Assembly (NCBI GenBank): GCA_037447655.1 | Contig: JBBHKE010000113.1 | Coordinates: 21,023-85,022 of the forward strand | Length of the DNA stretch: 64,000 bases | DNA from: Zygnema cylindricum | Lineage: Eukaryota; Streptophyta; Zygnematophyceae; Zygnematales; Zygnemataceae | Reading direction: 5' to 3' | Shown here: positions 19,163-30,420 of the stretch, piece by piece | Position numbering within the stretch: the stretch's first letter is position 1 | How the letters are laid out: every line of letters begins with the position of its first letter | The notes under the pieces: model-generated | Database searches by the model: none | The model's input: the letters and a program-made list of their open reading frames with translations, nothing else | Told to the model about the DNA's origin: nothing | Program-made: the position numbers and the translations under genes

Positions 19163-19583
19163 GGAGGGATGACATTTGGTCGTATGAATTTTGGGGAACA
19201 TAAGGACAAGTTAAAAGTGGGCACGCGTCCACTTAATGTCATTGCCGTACATAGGTCGTACAGGAAATACATCGGCCATAGTAATTTTTTGTACCCTACA
19301 GTGATCTGATTGGTTCGTACTTCAATTGATAGGGGTTATGAGAGGGATTTCAGACTTAGAGAATTTCGTAGATATGTACCTCTCTCCTTTTGAGAGTTTG
19401 TATAACCTTGGCATTTCTGCCCACTCATAACTTATCACCTGGTTGGGCGTTTTCAGAGATTCTTTTTTATACGGGCTTAGGGGAGTCCAAGCTACACAAG
19501 GGTGAAGTTAGATTGTCTGCTTGGGTAGCAGTGGTTGCCATTGAAAGTGGCCTATCTAGAGGCTTCTTGTATTTTGTAGTCCA

Positions 19584-20803
19584 ATGGAGGACACAGAATT
19601 TCAAGTTATGGGCCCACTCTCTAGGGTGCCCACCTTCAATGGATATAGGTTCATTTATTGGGAAGCCATAATGATGGGAGCTTTGTGCAAAAAACGATAC
19701 TGGGGTATCGTCAGTGGACAAGTGAAACGTGCACCTTCAAGAACTCCACCATGATTTGGAGGAGTAAGATTTCCTGCAGCAATGGCTGCCTCAGTGGAGG
19801 AGGCAGACGATGGGGACAACAATGTGTCCGAAAAGGGGAAAGGGAAGGAGACACCCCTCAATCCTATTGCCACAGTACCGGGAGCGGCAACTGTGAAAAC
19901 CACGGAAAACGATACTCAAATGTGTGAGGATGGAAACATGGCGTCCAAGAACTTCATTCTGAGGCACCTCACTCAAGCTTTGGCCACCTCTCATCTTCAC
20001 ATTTACAAGGCCGAGGAGTTGTGGGTGAGTTTGGTGTTGATTTATAGAGCTAAAATGATTCAAGAGCTCCAGTTGCCTGAGCAAAAGCTAGTGAGTTACA
20101 CTTACAAAGGAGGAAAGATGTTAGATTACTGTAATGATCTTTCTTATTTGTATATGGAGATGGAAAGTGCCGGGTGGACAGGTACAATGAAAATGAAAGT
20201 AAACACCCTTATCATAAAGTTACCAGATGAGTACGAGAACATAGTGTACCGAGTACAGGAAATACTTGATAGTTCATGGAAATGGAACAGGTGATACTTG
20301 TGCAGGAAAACACAATGGAGATTAGGAGAAGAGGAAAGAGCATTCAAGCTCTAACAGCAGGAGGGGACCGATGGGGGAAGGGTCCGAATAAACCGTACAA
20401 AGGGGGAAGAGATCATTCTGGAGGACCTAGGCCCCCCAAGGGTCTTTGTCATTTTTGCAAAAAGCCAGGACACTTGATCGCAGATTGTGTTAAACTTGCG
20501 GAGTCGAGGCTCCAAGAGAAGCGTGGAGAAGGTTCTTCCGAAAGGAAAAACACGACACTTGTAGTTACAAAAGTGACAAGAGAAATCGAGGATGATTCTT
20601 TTAGGGAAAATAGGGAGCTTCTTCTTGACGAGAGTCAAGAGGAGAAGGAGATCCCTCGGAGACAAAAATGTGCTCTCGAAGCAATTCGGGAAGCTCCACT
20701 GGAAAGGTGGATTATTGACTCAAGCGTATTTATGCATATGTGTCGTGATAAGCATCTCTTTACTAAGTTAAGGAAAATCACTACTTTAGAGATAGAGTAT
20801 TAG
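19584..20803 (+). pseudogene. CopE Gag and protease
   Basis: The start ATG is in the last 20 bases of the LTR and gives MEDTEFQVMGPLSRVPTFNG. A frame slip near 19680-19780 separates this from the Gag core (MASKNFILRHLTQALATSH, 19782-20294). A second frame (20276-20803) has the zinc knuckle LCHFCKKPGHLIADC, the acidic linker, and the protease site. There DSGASMHMC of CopG reads DSSVFMHMC, so the catalytic-loop Gly is replaced. A stop follows EIEY at 20801. It cannot be functional. Confidence 0.84.
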
Positions 20804-20812
20804 GATAGGAGA

Positions 20813-22238
20813 GTGGTTATAACAGATCTAGTGGGATCGGTAGATTTAAAATTCTTACTGGAGGGAAAGACGTACATACTCACCTTTTCATATGTACTAT
20901 ACAATGCTCACTTGAGTAAAAATCTTGTCTCTACGTATGTGTTAGATGACAAAGAGTTTGATACCTTCACTAGAAAGGGAGTCTTTACAGCTAAGTATAG
21001 GGATTAAGTTTACTTCACAGCAGATAAGGGTAGCCAAAGAATGTTAAGGCTTAACCTGAGTAATGAAAGAAGAATGCTTACTATGTTGGTGTTCCTAAGT
21101 TGATGATTTGGCATACACGGTTAGGGCATGTGCATTTTGATAGGTGGAGGGAAATGAAAAAACCACAGGAAGTAGAAGGCATACAGTTTGGGGATAATGA
21201 AATGATGGATGATTATAGTGGCTGTGCTCAAGGTAAGGCTCAAAGACTTCCCTTTCCCAATGTCGCCACATATAGAGGTGAGAAAGTATTAGATTTGGTC
21301 CACACAGATATTTGGAGACTTGCAAAAGTACCTTCGGTTCGAGGAAAGAGGTTTATGATGACAATAACCGATGACTAGTCTAGATACTATAAAGTCTAAT
21401 TTCTAAAAACAAAGTCTGAAGCATCAATTTTCTTTAAAGAATATAAAGCCTAGAGTGAGAAGTTCCATAAAACCCCCATTAAGAGGATAAGGAGTGATAA
21501 TGGGGGGGAATATACCTCTAACCAGTTTGAGGAATATCTGAGAGATGAGGGAGTGCAGCACCAAAAAATTGTACCATATAACCCAGAACAAAATGGGGTA
21601 GCTGAGAGGTTGAATCGAACACTAAGAGATAGTGCATGCAATATGTTGGTAGACAAGAAAATAGGAAAGAAATTTTGGGCAGAAGCAATGAATTGTATGA
21701 TAGAGAGTGACACCTTATGAGAGATGGGCTGGAAGGAAACTAGATATCTCACATCTTAAAGTATTCGGTAGCCAAGTTACAGTCTTAACACGCATAGGAA
21801 AAACTAGAAACTACATGCTAAGGGAAAACCTGGTTACATTCTGGGATATGATTAGGATGTTAAGGGATATAGAGTCTATGAATTAGCAAAGAAAAATATC
21901 ATTCTGGTCAAACACATAGTTGTCATGGATGAAAGGAAGTCATTTGACACCTTCAAATATACAAAGAATATAAGAATAAGATTTGAGTCTGAAAGTGAGA
22001 AGAACTCGGTTTTTCTCGAATAGGACATGATTGAAACCGTGATTGCAGATTTAGGGAAGATTCGAGATACAAGGGACTCACCGAAAACCTCAAATACCCC
22101 TATAGACTTCGAGAAGATAGAAGACTTGGGACAAGAACCGGCTTCTATGGACAAAGGAGCCGATGAGACAGTGAGGAGAATTCTAAGACTTCCATCCATT
22201 CCAGCTTTGGAGTTTGAATGAGGGAGAAAAAGCAACAA
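20813..22238 (+). pseudogene. CopE integrase region
   Basis: Fragments in several frames carry protease tail (LVGSVDLKFLLEGKTYILTF), the GAG-pre-integrase zinc region (HTRLGHVHFDRWREMKK, CAQGKAQRLPFP), and integrase core (HTDIWRLAK, RSDNGGEY, QNGVAERLNR). Stops occur at about 21007, 21378, 21455 and 21690, and some sequence is missing near 21700. The catalytic Asp and Glu codons are still readable but the chain is broken. Confidence 0.82.
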
Positions 22239-23465
22239 AAAGATATAGGAAAAAAATGCCGCTCATAAGGTAACTAAGCTACCTCACCCAGATGAGCCTC
22301 AGTCTTACTTGGAGGCAGTGAATAGTCCGGAGATAGAAAGATGGATTAGAGCCATAAATGATGAGATGGCCTCCATCATGGAAGCAAATACTTGGGAACT
22401 AGCGGATTGTCCTCCAGACAAAAAACCTTATTGGGTGTAAATGGGTATTTAAACTAAAACTGAACCCAGATAATACCATTAAAAGATATAAGGCTCAATC
22501 AGTAGCGAAAGGATTCACCTAAAAGGAGGTGATTGACTATGAGGAGACCTTTGCTCCTATTGTTCGGTTCCCGTCAGTAAGGATTCTCCTCAGTCTGGCA
22601 GCAGCGGAAGACATGGAAATACACAAGATGGATATTAAAACTGCTTTTCTTAAGGGTGAGTTAGAGGAAGAAATTTTCATGAGGCAACCCGAGGGGTTCG
22701 TGGACGAAGGAGAAGAGAGCAAAGTCTGCTGGCTTATAAAGTCCTTACATGGACTTACGCAGGTTCCCCGACAGTGGAATAACAAACTAGATGAGTTTCT
22801 CACCTGTTTAGAATATATCAAGATCAGCTCTGACCATTCTATCTATATGTTTGAAGATGAGAATGGTGTCATTTTTATTGCAATTTATGTGGATGATGTG
22901 CTTGTGTTGAGTAAATCTTTGGAAAAAATCAATAAGTTAAAGAAAGATCTTAGAAGCATATTTGATATCAATGATTTAGGGGAGGCAAGATATATTTTGG
23001 GGATTCAAATGGAGAGAGATATAGTGGGAAGAAGATTATTAGACTTACTTAGAAAAAAGAAAATAGGTAATATGCTTGGGAAATTCCAGTTGGAAAATAC
23101 TAACAAATCTATCACTCCCATGGACTTGAAAAAAGTAAGTGATGGGAGTGTAGAACGAGGAGTGATGATCTTAGTAATCAGGTGAGTCCAGGCGAGAGAG
23201 AGTTTATGAAGTATATCCATTTAAGATAAGTCTTGGAAGTTTAATCTATTTTATGAACTGTACCAGGCCGGACATAGCGGCAGCAATAGAAGTACTCAGT
23301 AGGAGTCTTAATGATCTTAGGAAGAGAGATTGGGAGGGAGCCAAGAGAGTCATCAGATATCTAGTGGGAACTAGTGAGTTATGGTTGCATTTAGGGAGGG
23401 AGCACACCGACATCACTACATGGAGTGATGCCCGTTATGGGGACGCACCTATGAGAGGATGCATT
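22239..23465 (+). pseudogene. CopE reverse transcriptase and partial RNase H
   Basis: RT is best preserved at 22529-23185, with YEETFAPIVRFPSVRILLSLAAAED split over the start, and AIYVDDVLVLSKS. RNase H begins MNCTRPDIAAAIEVLSRSL at 23253 and reaches TWSDARYGDAPMRG before similarity ends at about 23465. Frameshifts lie near 22430, 23030 and 23185. YVDD is intact. The break at 23465 is sharp and followed by unrelated sequence. Confidence 0.85.
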
Positions 23466-23699
23466 TCTGGGAATTGTCGAGCGTGCTTGATTATCGTGAG
23501 GGAACGGCTCGCAGTCCTGAGTCGTCGGCATTAGAGTCCTGCAAATAAACCCCGAATGCAAATGCTTCCCAAAATGATGGACATGCACACTTCTGCACGT
23601 ATCCCTCTTATAGATATGCTTGCCCAATAGGAGAGTTGCTTAAACAGGGAATATGGATGAGCAAAAGGGGAAGGCGAAAGTCATCCCCTCCCCCTTCTT
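23466..23699. other. Unassigned junction sequence
   Basis: No coding similarity, repeat or LTR is recognised between the CopE break and the 3' untranslated-like end of GypB. It marks a rearrangement or deletion joint. Confidence 0.5.
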
Positions 23700-23790
23700 T
23701 TCCCCCCCTAACCGGTGAAAAAGGATTTAGGTCTCGGGAATCGGGCTGATATCCCCATTTCCTTTTCTTCCTCTGCAGAATTGGTTAAAT
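23700..23790 (-). other. Gypsy 3' untranslated motif shared with GypC
   Basis: On the minus strand GGGGATATCAGCCCG, then CCGAGACC and AAATCC, match the region before the GypC 3' LTR (32085-32125: GGGATATCAGCCC, CCGAGACCCCAAACCC). It identifies the minus-strand unit here as the same gypsy lineage, reading right to left. The LTR that should follow is absent. Confidence 0.6.
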
Positions 23791-25871
23791 GAGAAGAGAA
23801 AGGCCAAGTTGGGCTGACAAACTGAGCTGGCGAGACGACTCCCGTATCCTCTTCCTCGGGATCGGAACCGTGTCTCCTCTTCTAGAAGGTGAGGCCCCCT
23901 GAGGTGTGGATCCACCTCCCACAGAGGAAGTACCGGCGCCAGAAAATATGGTTGGAGGAAGGGCGTTTTCCACTACTCCCCTATATCCAGAAGAATATTG
24001 TGACACTCACACAACGGTTGCCACTAATGGAATGTGGAGACGAGGCTTGTTCACACGCTTTTGGGGGATTTCAGGTGGCGGAGACGGCGAATAAGATGGA
24101 GACGGAGACGGAAACGGCAGATCCCTTGTGGGGAAAGGTGTCAGTCTCCTTTTCGCCTCCGGAAGGTCTCGAGAGGTGGAGTACCAGAGCTGGAGGAAAG
24201 GGAGCATCGGTGAGGAGGTGAATAGACGGGTACGTCGTATTTGTAGGGTAACACAGGCGGTCCAGGCAACCCACGGACAGCTGTTGTAGGAGAAACAAAT
24301 GGCAAAGGAGAGGGATCGGGACAGTCCCGGGGCTCTGTGGGGTGTTCTGGAGAGTGAGATGGAAAAAACGGAGGAGCAAAAGGTTGGAGCTCCGAGGATT
24401 ATCCGAAAGAAGTGGGAGGAGGTGTTGGCGCTCTCAAGAGGATGTGGATTCTTTCGTCAGGTCATAACTCCACTAAAGCCTCCACGGCAGTAGATACCTC
24501 CACCGAGACAAAAGTAGTTTCTCCTCGATGAGCCGAAGCGGTCCCAAAAGGTAAATATGCACCAAAACCCTCTGCATTAGGCCCTTGTCTCCCTCCCCTT
24601 TCTGCAGAAGAGGAGGCTCTTGGCTTGGCTCTGAGGACGGACCGCCGGGCTGAGTGCTTGAGAGGGGCGAGGTCACCACACCCGGTGCTTCGGAATGCGG
24701 CCCTGTCTTTAGTGTGGGAGGAATTATCCCGCTGAGAATCCCACTGGTCCTACGCCGAGCTTCCCTAATAAGTGTCAATTCCTGTTCCCAAGCCTTCCGT
24801 CTCTCTTCCTCTAAGGTCTCCCAATCTACCGTGGCGGGTTCGGCCCCCGCCGTAGCCTGTCCTTGGGATTTCAGAACCTCCACTAGTTCCTTGGCTTTTT
24901 CCACTACTTTGGTAAGATCCGCTATCTCGGTGCCCGGAAATTCGGGATCATTAGGTCTGGTCCGCCACCATCCCTCGGACAAATCTGCTGATCCCGTGCC
25001 CGGAACCTCGGGATTAATAGGTTTGGATCTCCAGAGCCCTTCGACAGGGCGGACACGAGCAGTGTTGGGAACAAGTCTCTCGGTCGAGGGTGGAATTGGA
25101 GTCGGGGACGTCTCCTCCTTCGAGAAAGGTGCGAATCTCCCCTTGCTGTCACGGTGGTCAAACTTCTTTCCCCTCACTGAATCTGGTGCGCCCCTCTTGA
25201 TACCCCCTTCTCCTTCACGAGGCCTAGAAGAGGTACCTTCCCGGGTGGGTCGGCTGGCTGCACTGTCTTGAGAGGAAGATCGGGGAGGGCGAGAATAGGG
25301 AGCCCTCTGGGACCGATCTGGCACTGATTGTGAAGAGATGCTCTCCGAAGAGCTGCTCAAAATCTCCACCACCCCTCCGACGGGTCTAACCACTCTGACT
25401 CGATCTGTCCGCGCCACTCTCTGTACCAACTCCTTCTTCACCTTGAGCTCATGGAGGTCGTGAAGGGCAAGGAGTTCCTTACGCCCTGGTCGACGGGTGT
25501 CCGTCAAAACAGCGGGGTCAATCTGGATCTCGGCTCGTGGAATCTTGGATCGGGTATGTAGCCCGACCTCGGGAAGGGGGCCCACATAGGGCTCCCTTTG
25601 TGCTTGCCTCTTTGGCCGAGCCCTGGGAAACTCCTTATTCCTCTCCTCAGCATGGACCCTGGCGGCTTCTGCCAAAGAAAGGGTAATGTTCGGGAGTCAG
25701 ACTAGGAGGTTGAGGAGGAGGAGAACCACCAGACGGTTCCTTGGCTGGCGATCTAAAAACAGTCTCTATGGGCTCCGACTCCTCGGACCTCAAAGATTCC
25801 CCTTCCGGCATGGGCCTCTCCGGTCGACCTTGCTCTCCGGATCCGTTATCCGGAGTCTCGCCTCCCCCCAT
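23785..25871 (-). pseudogene. GypB: long Pro/Ser/charged gag-like ORF, no pol
   Basis: A frame from 25871 (MGGGETPDNGSGEQGRPERP) passes by a small shift near 25660 into a 400-residue frame (25675-24473). That frame is rich in Arg, Glu, Ser and Pro, with LHDLHELKVKKELVQRVART and a helical stretch near KVVEKAKELVEVLKSQGQA. Proline-rich pieces continue to 23785. No zinc knuckle, protease, RT or integrase is seen before the shared 3' untranslated motif. Position and composition suggest a gag of a non-autonomous gypsy derivative, but I do not recognise a family. Another possibility is a cellular gene fragment. Confidence 0.5.
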
Positions 25872-26024
25872 GATGACAAAGGTGTAGGGGGGAAGAGTGG
25901 TGAATAGAAGAAAAGCTCGCTTCCAAAAAGAGGGCTTCTAAAGTGAAAGCTCCTATCCCTTCTAATCCGAGAAGACAGGTGGCTTTTTAGTACTGTGCTT
26001 TGTCGACGAGAAGTCTATTGCATT

Positions 26025-26131
26025 TGTTCCCTCAAAACCCACTGTCCTGATCCAGGGGGTTTTCAGCTTACTCCAAAAAAGTAACTCCAAAGCAAAGAGA
26101 ACTCCAGATGTAGACACAAATGCACAACCAC

Positions 26132-26164
<33 letters not shown>

Positions 26165-27190
26165 TAAATATGATTGGCTTTCCAGATTTAACAATATCAC
26201 CTTGCCCCAGAAAAGAGAATAAAAGGTATAAAATGTGAAATGTAGCGAAACGAGCTCAACATACCCCAGCAATCAACGATGAAAATGACAAAAAGGCGAC
26301 CCCTCTCCCGAGAGTATCGTCAAAAGGTATGGTACTCCTGCAACCTTCGGTGTCAGCAGCTCGGAACTGACCAGACTCTTCTTGGTTCAAAACAGCAAAA
26401 AGTCCAAAATCACCCAAAAAGGAAGATAGTGCCAACTTCCCGCCCGGACTGTGATTTCCACAAAAGACAAATCCAAAACCAAGATGACAATAGAGTCGAA
26501 ACAACACAAAGATTCTCCAAAAGAAGGTTTGTTGGAATTTCTGAGGGTTTTCACAGGAGACAGTACTGAAAAGCAACCTGTCTCCTTCGACCCCAAGTGC
26601 CTTATACATCAAAGTTTGTCAAATTGCGAGTCCAAAAGTCAAAGCTACGCTATTAACCAATGAGCGGCAAGCAAGTGTAATTGAACTGACACAAGACAAA
26701 TTAATCTGTACTACACTCGGGGCAAAAAGTTCTGCTCCGGACTGCGGCTAGATCCGCGGCCGGAAGTATTTATTCGGTCCACAATTATAAGACAAAATCC
26801 TGAAAATGACACAAACTTGCCAGACTTTGACCTAACGTAATAAATGGACGAAAAGTCAGCTGAGACTGAACTAAATTTCTATTGACGGCTACCAGTATAA
26901 TTTAAATGCAAATCCGAAAGGTTACGTGGCCATCTAGAATGTACCCCCCACGGGGGCTGGTGGCAAATGGCTCCCTGTAACGGAATTACAATTTTTGAGA
27001 CGGTAGAACTTTGTCATCCGGCCTCCGTTTGGCGCCAAATAAAGTGCGTTCCGCTCAGTGTAGGAAATACAAGGATCTCATCCGGCTTGGTGCATTCACT
27101 CATCCGTACTCTGAGGACCGTACAGGGAATAAGGGGCCCAGAAATCCTTGGTGATATAAAGGAATGCCTGAAAAGCACATGAGCTTGACA
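26025..27190 (+). repeat. GypC-type LTR, left copy
   Basis: It begins TGTTCCCTCAAAACCC and ends CATGAGCTTGACA (TG...CA), and repeats in the same direction at 32266-33410. Shared blocks include CCTTGCCCCAGAAAAGAG, GGTTTGTTGGAA and AGTGCCTTATACATCAAAG. It contains a (TA)15 microsatellite. Downstream the sequence enters the middle of a protease, so gag and the primer region are missing. A deletion must have joined this LTR to the protease. Confidence 0.78.
26133..26162. repeat. (TA)15 microsatellite
   Basis: A pure run of TA dinucleotides lies inside the left GypC LTR. The right LTR has only a short GATATATATA at the same place, so the run expanded after the copies separated. Confidence 0.9.
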
Positions 27191-27575
27191 TATCATCAAA
27201 GCACTAGAAATTGAATTCTCAGATGACGCAGGCCAGAGGGTGAAAATTACACTCCCCTTTTTAGTGGTTGAAGGGACTCAATTTGAAATTCTGTTAGGAA
27301 TAGCAACTTGGACCTGGCTAAATATGAGTTTAAGCGTGTGGAAAAAACAAAGTACCGTTCGGGACCCCGGAAATCTCGAAAGAGCCAAAGTGGTGGTTCC
27401 TTTGGATTTATGGAATAGGGGGAAAACAAATGTCGCGGTGTCTGGATGTTACCCGGTATATACTACATTATCTCTGACGTCACTGTTTGGCAATTCCACA
27501 AATATAGCGGAAAAATTCTAGCAATTCCTCATTTCCAAGCGGTGGGAAGAGGAATACGTTAATAGATTATTACAG
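27191..27575 (+). pseudogene. GypC retropepsin C-terminal half
   Basis: The frame from 27191 reads IKALEIEFSDDAGQRVKI, then LPFLVVEGTQFEILLGIATW, the flap-to-C-terminal part of a retropepsin (LLG motif), and continues to a stop after NIAEKF at 27519. Aspartic proteases of this type release the domains of the polyprotein. The catalytic D[ST]G half is missing because the left LTR begins exactly upstream. An extension (EEEYVNRLLQ) leads into the methyltransferase region. Confidence 0.6.
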
Positions 27576-28700
27576 GTGGGAAAACTCCGGAGGGGAGTGG
27601 ATCAAACTTTCGCCACTCTATTATTAAAGCAAGTTGTTTCTACACACCAGTCTGATGCTTCCAAAACAAAATCCGATAACGAGGAGTTCGATCGACAAGT
27701 GGTGTCCTATGCAGTCCTTCATTCCGGACTGCGTATTTTATGTATCTTTTTGGGGATTAGTTCCGATATGGAAGCGGTTTTGAAGACATGATATATGGTG
27801 GAATTATACATAGCCGTGGAGATATAACCCGACGCACGGGTTGTCAGCGAACACGGCCTCCACCAACTTCACCACTTATATCCTCAACAGCTTCTAGTAT
27901 CAGCCTTCTCCAAAGCTCATCGGAGTCTTCCCCAAAATGTAGAAAACATCATGGCGACCCATCTGGCCAGTTTCAGAAGATTGGATTTGGTGTCGGCACG
28001 TTGGCCTTTTCAGGGATACTCCTTAGCAGGACATGAAAAAGGGCATCAAGACCGCAGAAGTGGAACCTTTTACCGGTTGATCAAATTAATCTTGTGGCTT
28101 CAACAGCTCCAGGACAAATCAGTGGGTTACGTTTTGGAAAATGTCCACCCGGGAGATGATCAACGAAAACAGGTTGCGACAGCTGGAATCACGTAACCCG
28201 GATTTTAGGAGCTCCCTTGGTTTTCGACGCCGCCCAAATGGGATCCCGGGCACAGAGAGTTACGGCATATTGGACCAATATGATCCCGCTTCCGGTCCTC
28301 CGACAACTGTTGGAGAAGGAAATCCCTGACCCGCAAAATTCTGTGGAGCAAATACTTGTGGATGGTAGAATGGCCACCGTGTGACCCAACCGAACCTCTC
28401 CCCATTCTTTCGGTGCAACAAACCGGGATTCCCACGGAAAGCACTCTCGACTTTGGTCTCTTTTCCTTATAGTCACGCTTATCGGAAAGGAGCTGCAGGA
28501 ATGACTTTTGACAGCAAGGCCGGACTTTGGACAACACCGACGATTGTCGAACTGGAAAGAAACAATGGGATTTCATAAAGGCACCACAGCAGCACCAAGT
28601 ATGTCAGACCTTCAGAGGTGCAGCCTTATTGGGCAAAGGATGGATTTGAATTCAATCACATAGGTGCTCAAGCATGCACTCGCCTTCTCTTGCCACAAGT
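27576..28700 (+). pseudogene. GypC C5 cytosine DNA methyltransferase-like domain
   Basis: One frame (27576-28196, two internal stops near 27789 and 27817) carries motif I-like RILCIFLGISSD, motif II-like AVEI, motif IV-like ARWPFQGYSLAGHEKG and motif VI YVLENVHPGDD. After a shift a second frame carries LGAPLVFDAAQMGSRAQRV (motif VIII), ETMGFHKGTTAAPS, and GQRMDLNSI (motif X). Spacing and order are those of C5-MTases, and no other family has this set. The catalytic Cys of PCQ is Phe here (codon 28008-28010). In GypA the same codon encodes Cys, so this is a loss. The domain would methylate cytosine, perhaps element cDNA. This copy is dead. Confidence 0.78.
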
Positions 28701-28831
28701 CCCCGGGATCAAGGGCTATTTACCTTCAAGCTCCTCAGTTTTTAGCGATGTAGGTAACTTTGCAGCTTGAGGGGGGGAGAGAAAGGAGAAGAAAAGGAAA
28801 AAATCACATTTGACCGCCGCAGGTTTTCCTA

Positions 28832-29700
28832 TTGGGGGGGGGCGGCGGCTCAGATGGCGACAGCTTAGCGGAAGTTGTCAACAGTAGTGTTCTAGCCAGA
28901 GGGGTAGGGGCAGATCCACCGGTAGGGTTTGAATTCAACATTAACCTCTGGGGTAGACCCCAGGAAGCTTGGGCTGCCGTTGAGCCGGGGAAAATGGATT
29001 GGACCCTAGGGGAGCAGTTGGACCCTCAACAGAAGGCGCGACTTTCCGAATTGTTGGCCAAAAACAAAGAGGTGTTCTCATGGTCCAAAACTGATGTCGG
29101 TATTTACAAAGGAACACCTTTCCGAACCAATTTGATCGAGGAGACGACTACTGTTTTGCAGAAGCAGTATCCTTTAGCTTCAAAGAGAAAGAATTCAATG
29201 CGACGAAAGTCTAGACTTTGGTGGAGGCCGGATTGGTTTAGGACAGCACAGGACTTCATGGGTTCGCTTCCCCGACAGTTCTCCCTCCAAAGAAGGACTC
29301 GTCCAGGAAGCTTGTAGATTTCCAGATGTGTGGAGATTATCGCATGCTAAACACTACCACCATCTCTGACCGGTATCTAATGCTGACCCTGGAAGAGATA
29401 TTCGACTCTCTTGCTAGTGCCACTATCTACTCCACTCTAGACATGAAGAATGATTTACACCAGATTGCCATGGAACCGAAGCACAGGGAGAGAACCGTAT
29501 TTTGGATTAGTTCCAGACTTTATGAATGGATCTACATGCCATTCGGGCTCAAGAACGCCCCGGCCAAATTCCAACGGGCAATGGACGAAGCTCTCCTAGG
29601 AATCGATAATGCCCGGTGCTATATTGATGACGTTATCATCTTCTCCAAGACTTTTGAGGAACATCTGGAGCATGTCCAGATCGTTCTCCGGGCACTCTAA
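28832..29700 (+). pseudogene. GypC reverse transcriptase
   Basis: The N-terminal block (28832-29317) matches GypA (LGEQLDPQQKAR, VFSWSKTDVGIYKGTPF). A shift leads to the palm frame (29326-29700) with MCGDYRMLNTTTISDRY, STLDMKNDLHQIAM, MPFGLKNAPAKFQRAMDEA, and CYIDDVIIFSKT carrying the catalytic YIDD. It ends at a stop where the homology continues. This is a typical Ty3/gypsy RT. Catalytic residues persist, but at least one shift and one stop break it. Confidence 0.88.
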
Positions 29701-30420
29701 GCAGCGGGCTTGAAATGTCACCCATGCAAAGTTAATTTTGGTGTACATAAAATCATTTACCTTGGACATGAGGTGACTCCAAGGACAGTGGGTCCCCACA
29801 TGGTCAAGGTGGCAGCCCATGACGCTCTTCCCCCACCGCAGGACATCTTGACCCTTCGCACCTTTCTGGGTCTGGCTAACTACTATCGACGGTTTATCCT
29901 CGAGTTCAGCAGTCACGCTCAGCACCTCAACCAACTATTGCGGAAGGACCAAGAATGGCAGTGGGCCGAAGAACAACACATCGCCTTCCAGTTCTTGAAC
30001 GATGCTCTAAAGCAACACCCAGTGCTCCCTATGCTTGATCACCAGAGGCCTTTCCTCCTTTACACAAATTATAGCAGGTTTGGATAGGGAGCGGTTTTGG
30101 CTCAATTCGATGATGCGAGAGCTGAATATGTGGTGGCCTACGCCAGTCAGAGCAAGAACAGGGCAGAGGGAAATCATAGTAGTTACCACGGAGAGCTACT
30201 CGCAGCGGTTAGGGCAATCTAGCATTTCTGGCTTTATTTGTACGGGGTCCATTTCACTCTGATCACGGATCACCAACCCCTAAAATGGATCATGGAAAAT
30301 GGCAAGTTAACTGGCAAACTCGCCAGATGGGTTTTTATCCTGCAGGAATATAATTTCGACATTGTTCACCGGGCAGGGGAAATCCTTGGCTATAACGACG
30401 GACTTAGCTAGAATCCCGAC
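29701..30420 (+). pseudogene. GypC RT connection and RNase H
   Basis: The frame continues after a stop as AAGLKCHPCKVNFGVHKI, YLGHEVTPRTVGPH, and ANYYRRFILEFSSHAQHLNQ, the gypsy RT thumb. RNase H follows: LYTNYSRFG, a stop, GAVLAQFDDARAEYVVAYAS, HGELLAAVRAI, TDHQPLKWIM and LARWVFILQEYNFDIVHRAG. The first RNase H Asp appears replaced (TNYS for TDAS). Stops at 30087, 30220 and near 30410 inactivate it. Confidence 0.86.

Larger units (their letters stand above)
18617..19603 (+). repeat. CopE 5' LTR
   Basis: It starts TGTTGAAATTATTAG and ends ATGGAGGACACAGAATTTCA, followed by AGTTATGGGCCCA. It resembles the LTR at 48159-49182 along its length. It contains an antisense tRNA-like segment (18828-18903), the palindrome ACGTGGCGCCACGT (19149-19162), and an ATTGG box (19309-19313). 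Length is about 987 bp. The left 5-bp flank is CAATT; no right partner exists. Confidence 0.82.
18617..23465 (+). mobile_element. CopE: truncated, decayed copia element head-to-head with CopD
   Basis: A 5' LTR (18617-19603), primer site, gag, protease, integrase, RT and part of RNase H are readable in order on the plus strand. Homology stops abruptly at about 23465 inside RNase H (after MRGCISG), and no 3' LTR follows. Its LTR start lies next to the first bases of CopD gag, so the two elements point away from a shared boundary. Many stops show it is older than CopG. Confidence 0.83.

Noticed and set aside
24654-25271. Plus-strand 205-codon frame
   Set aside because: It mirrors the longer minus-strand gag-like frame in a GC-rich, low-complexity region; the minus frame is twice as long and collinear with the gypsy 3' motif.
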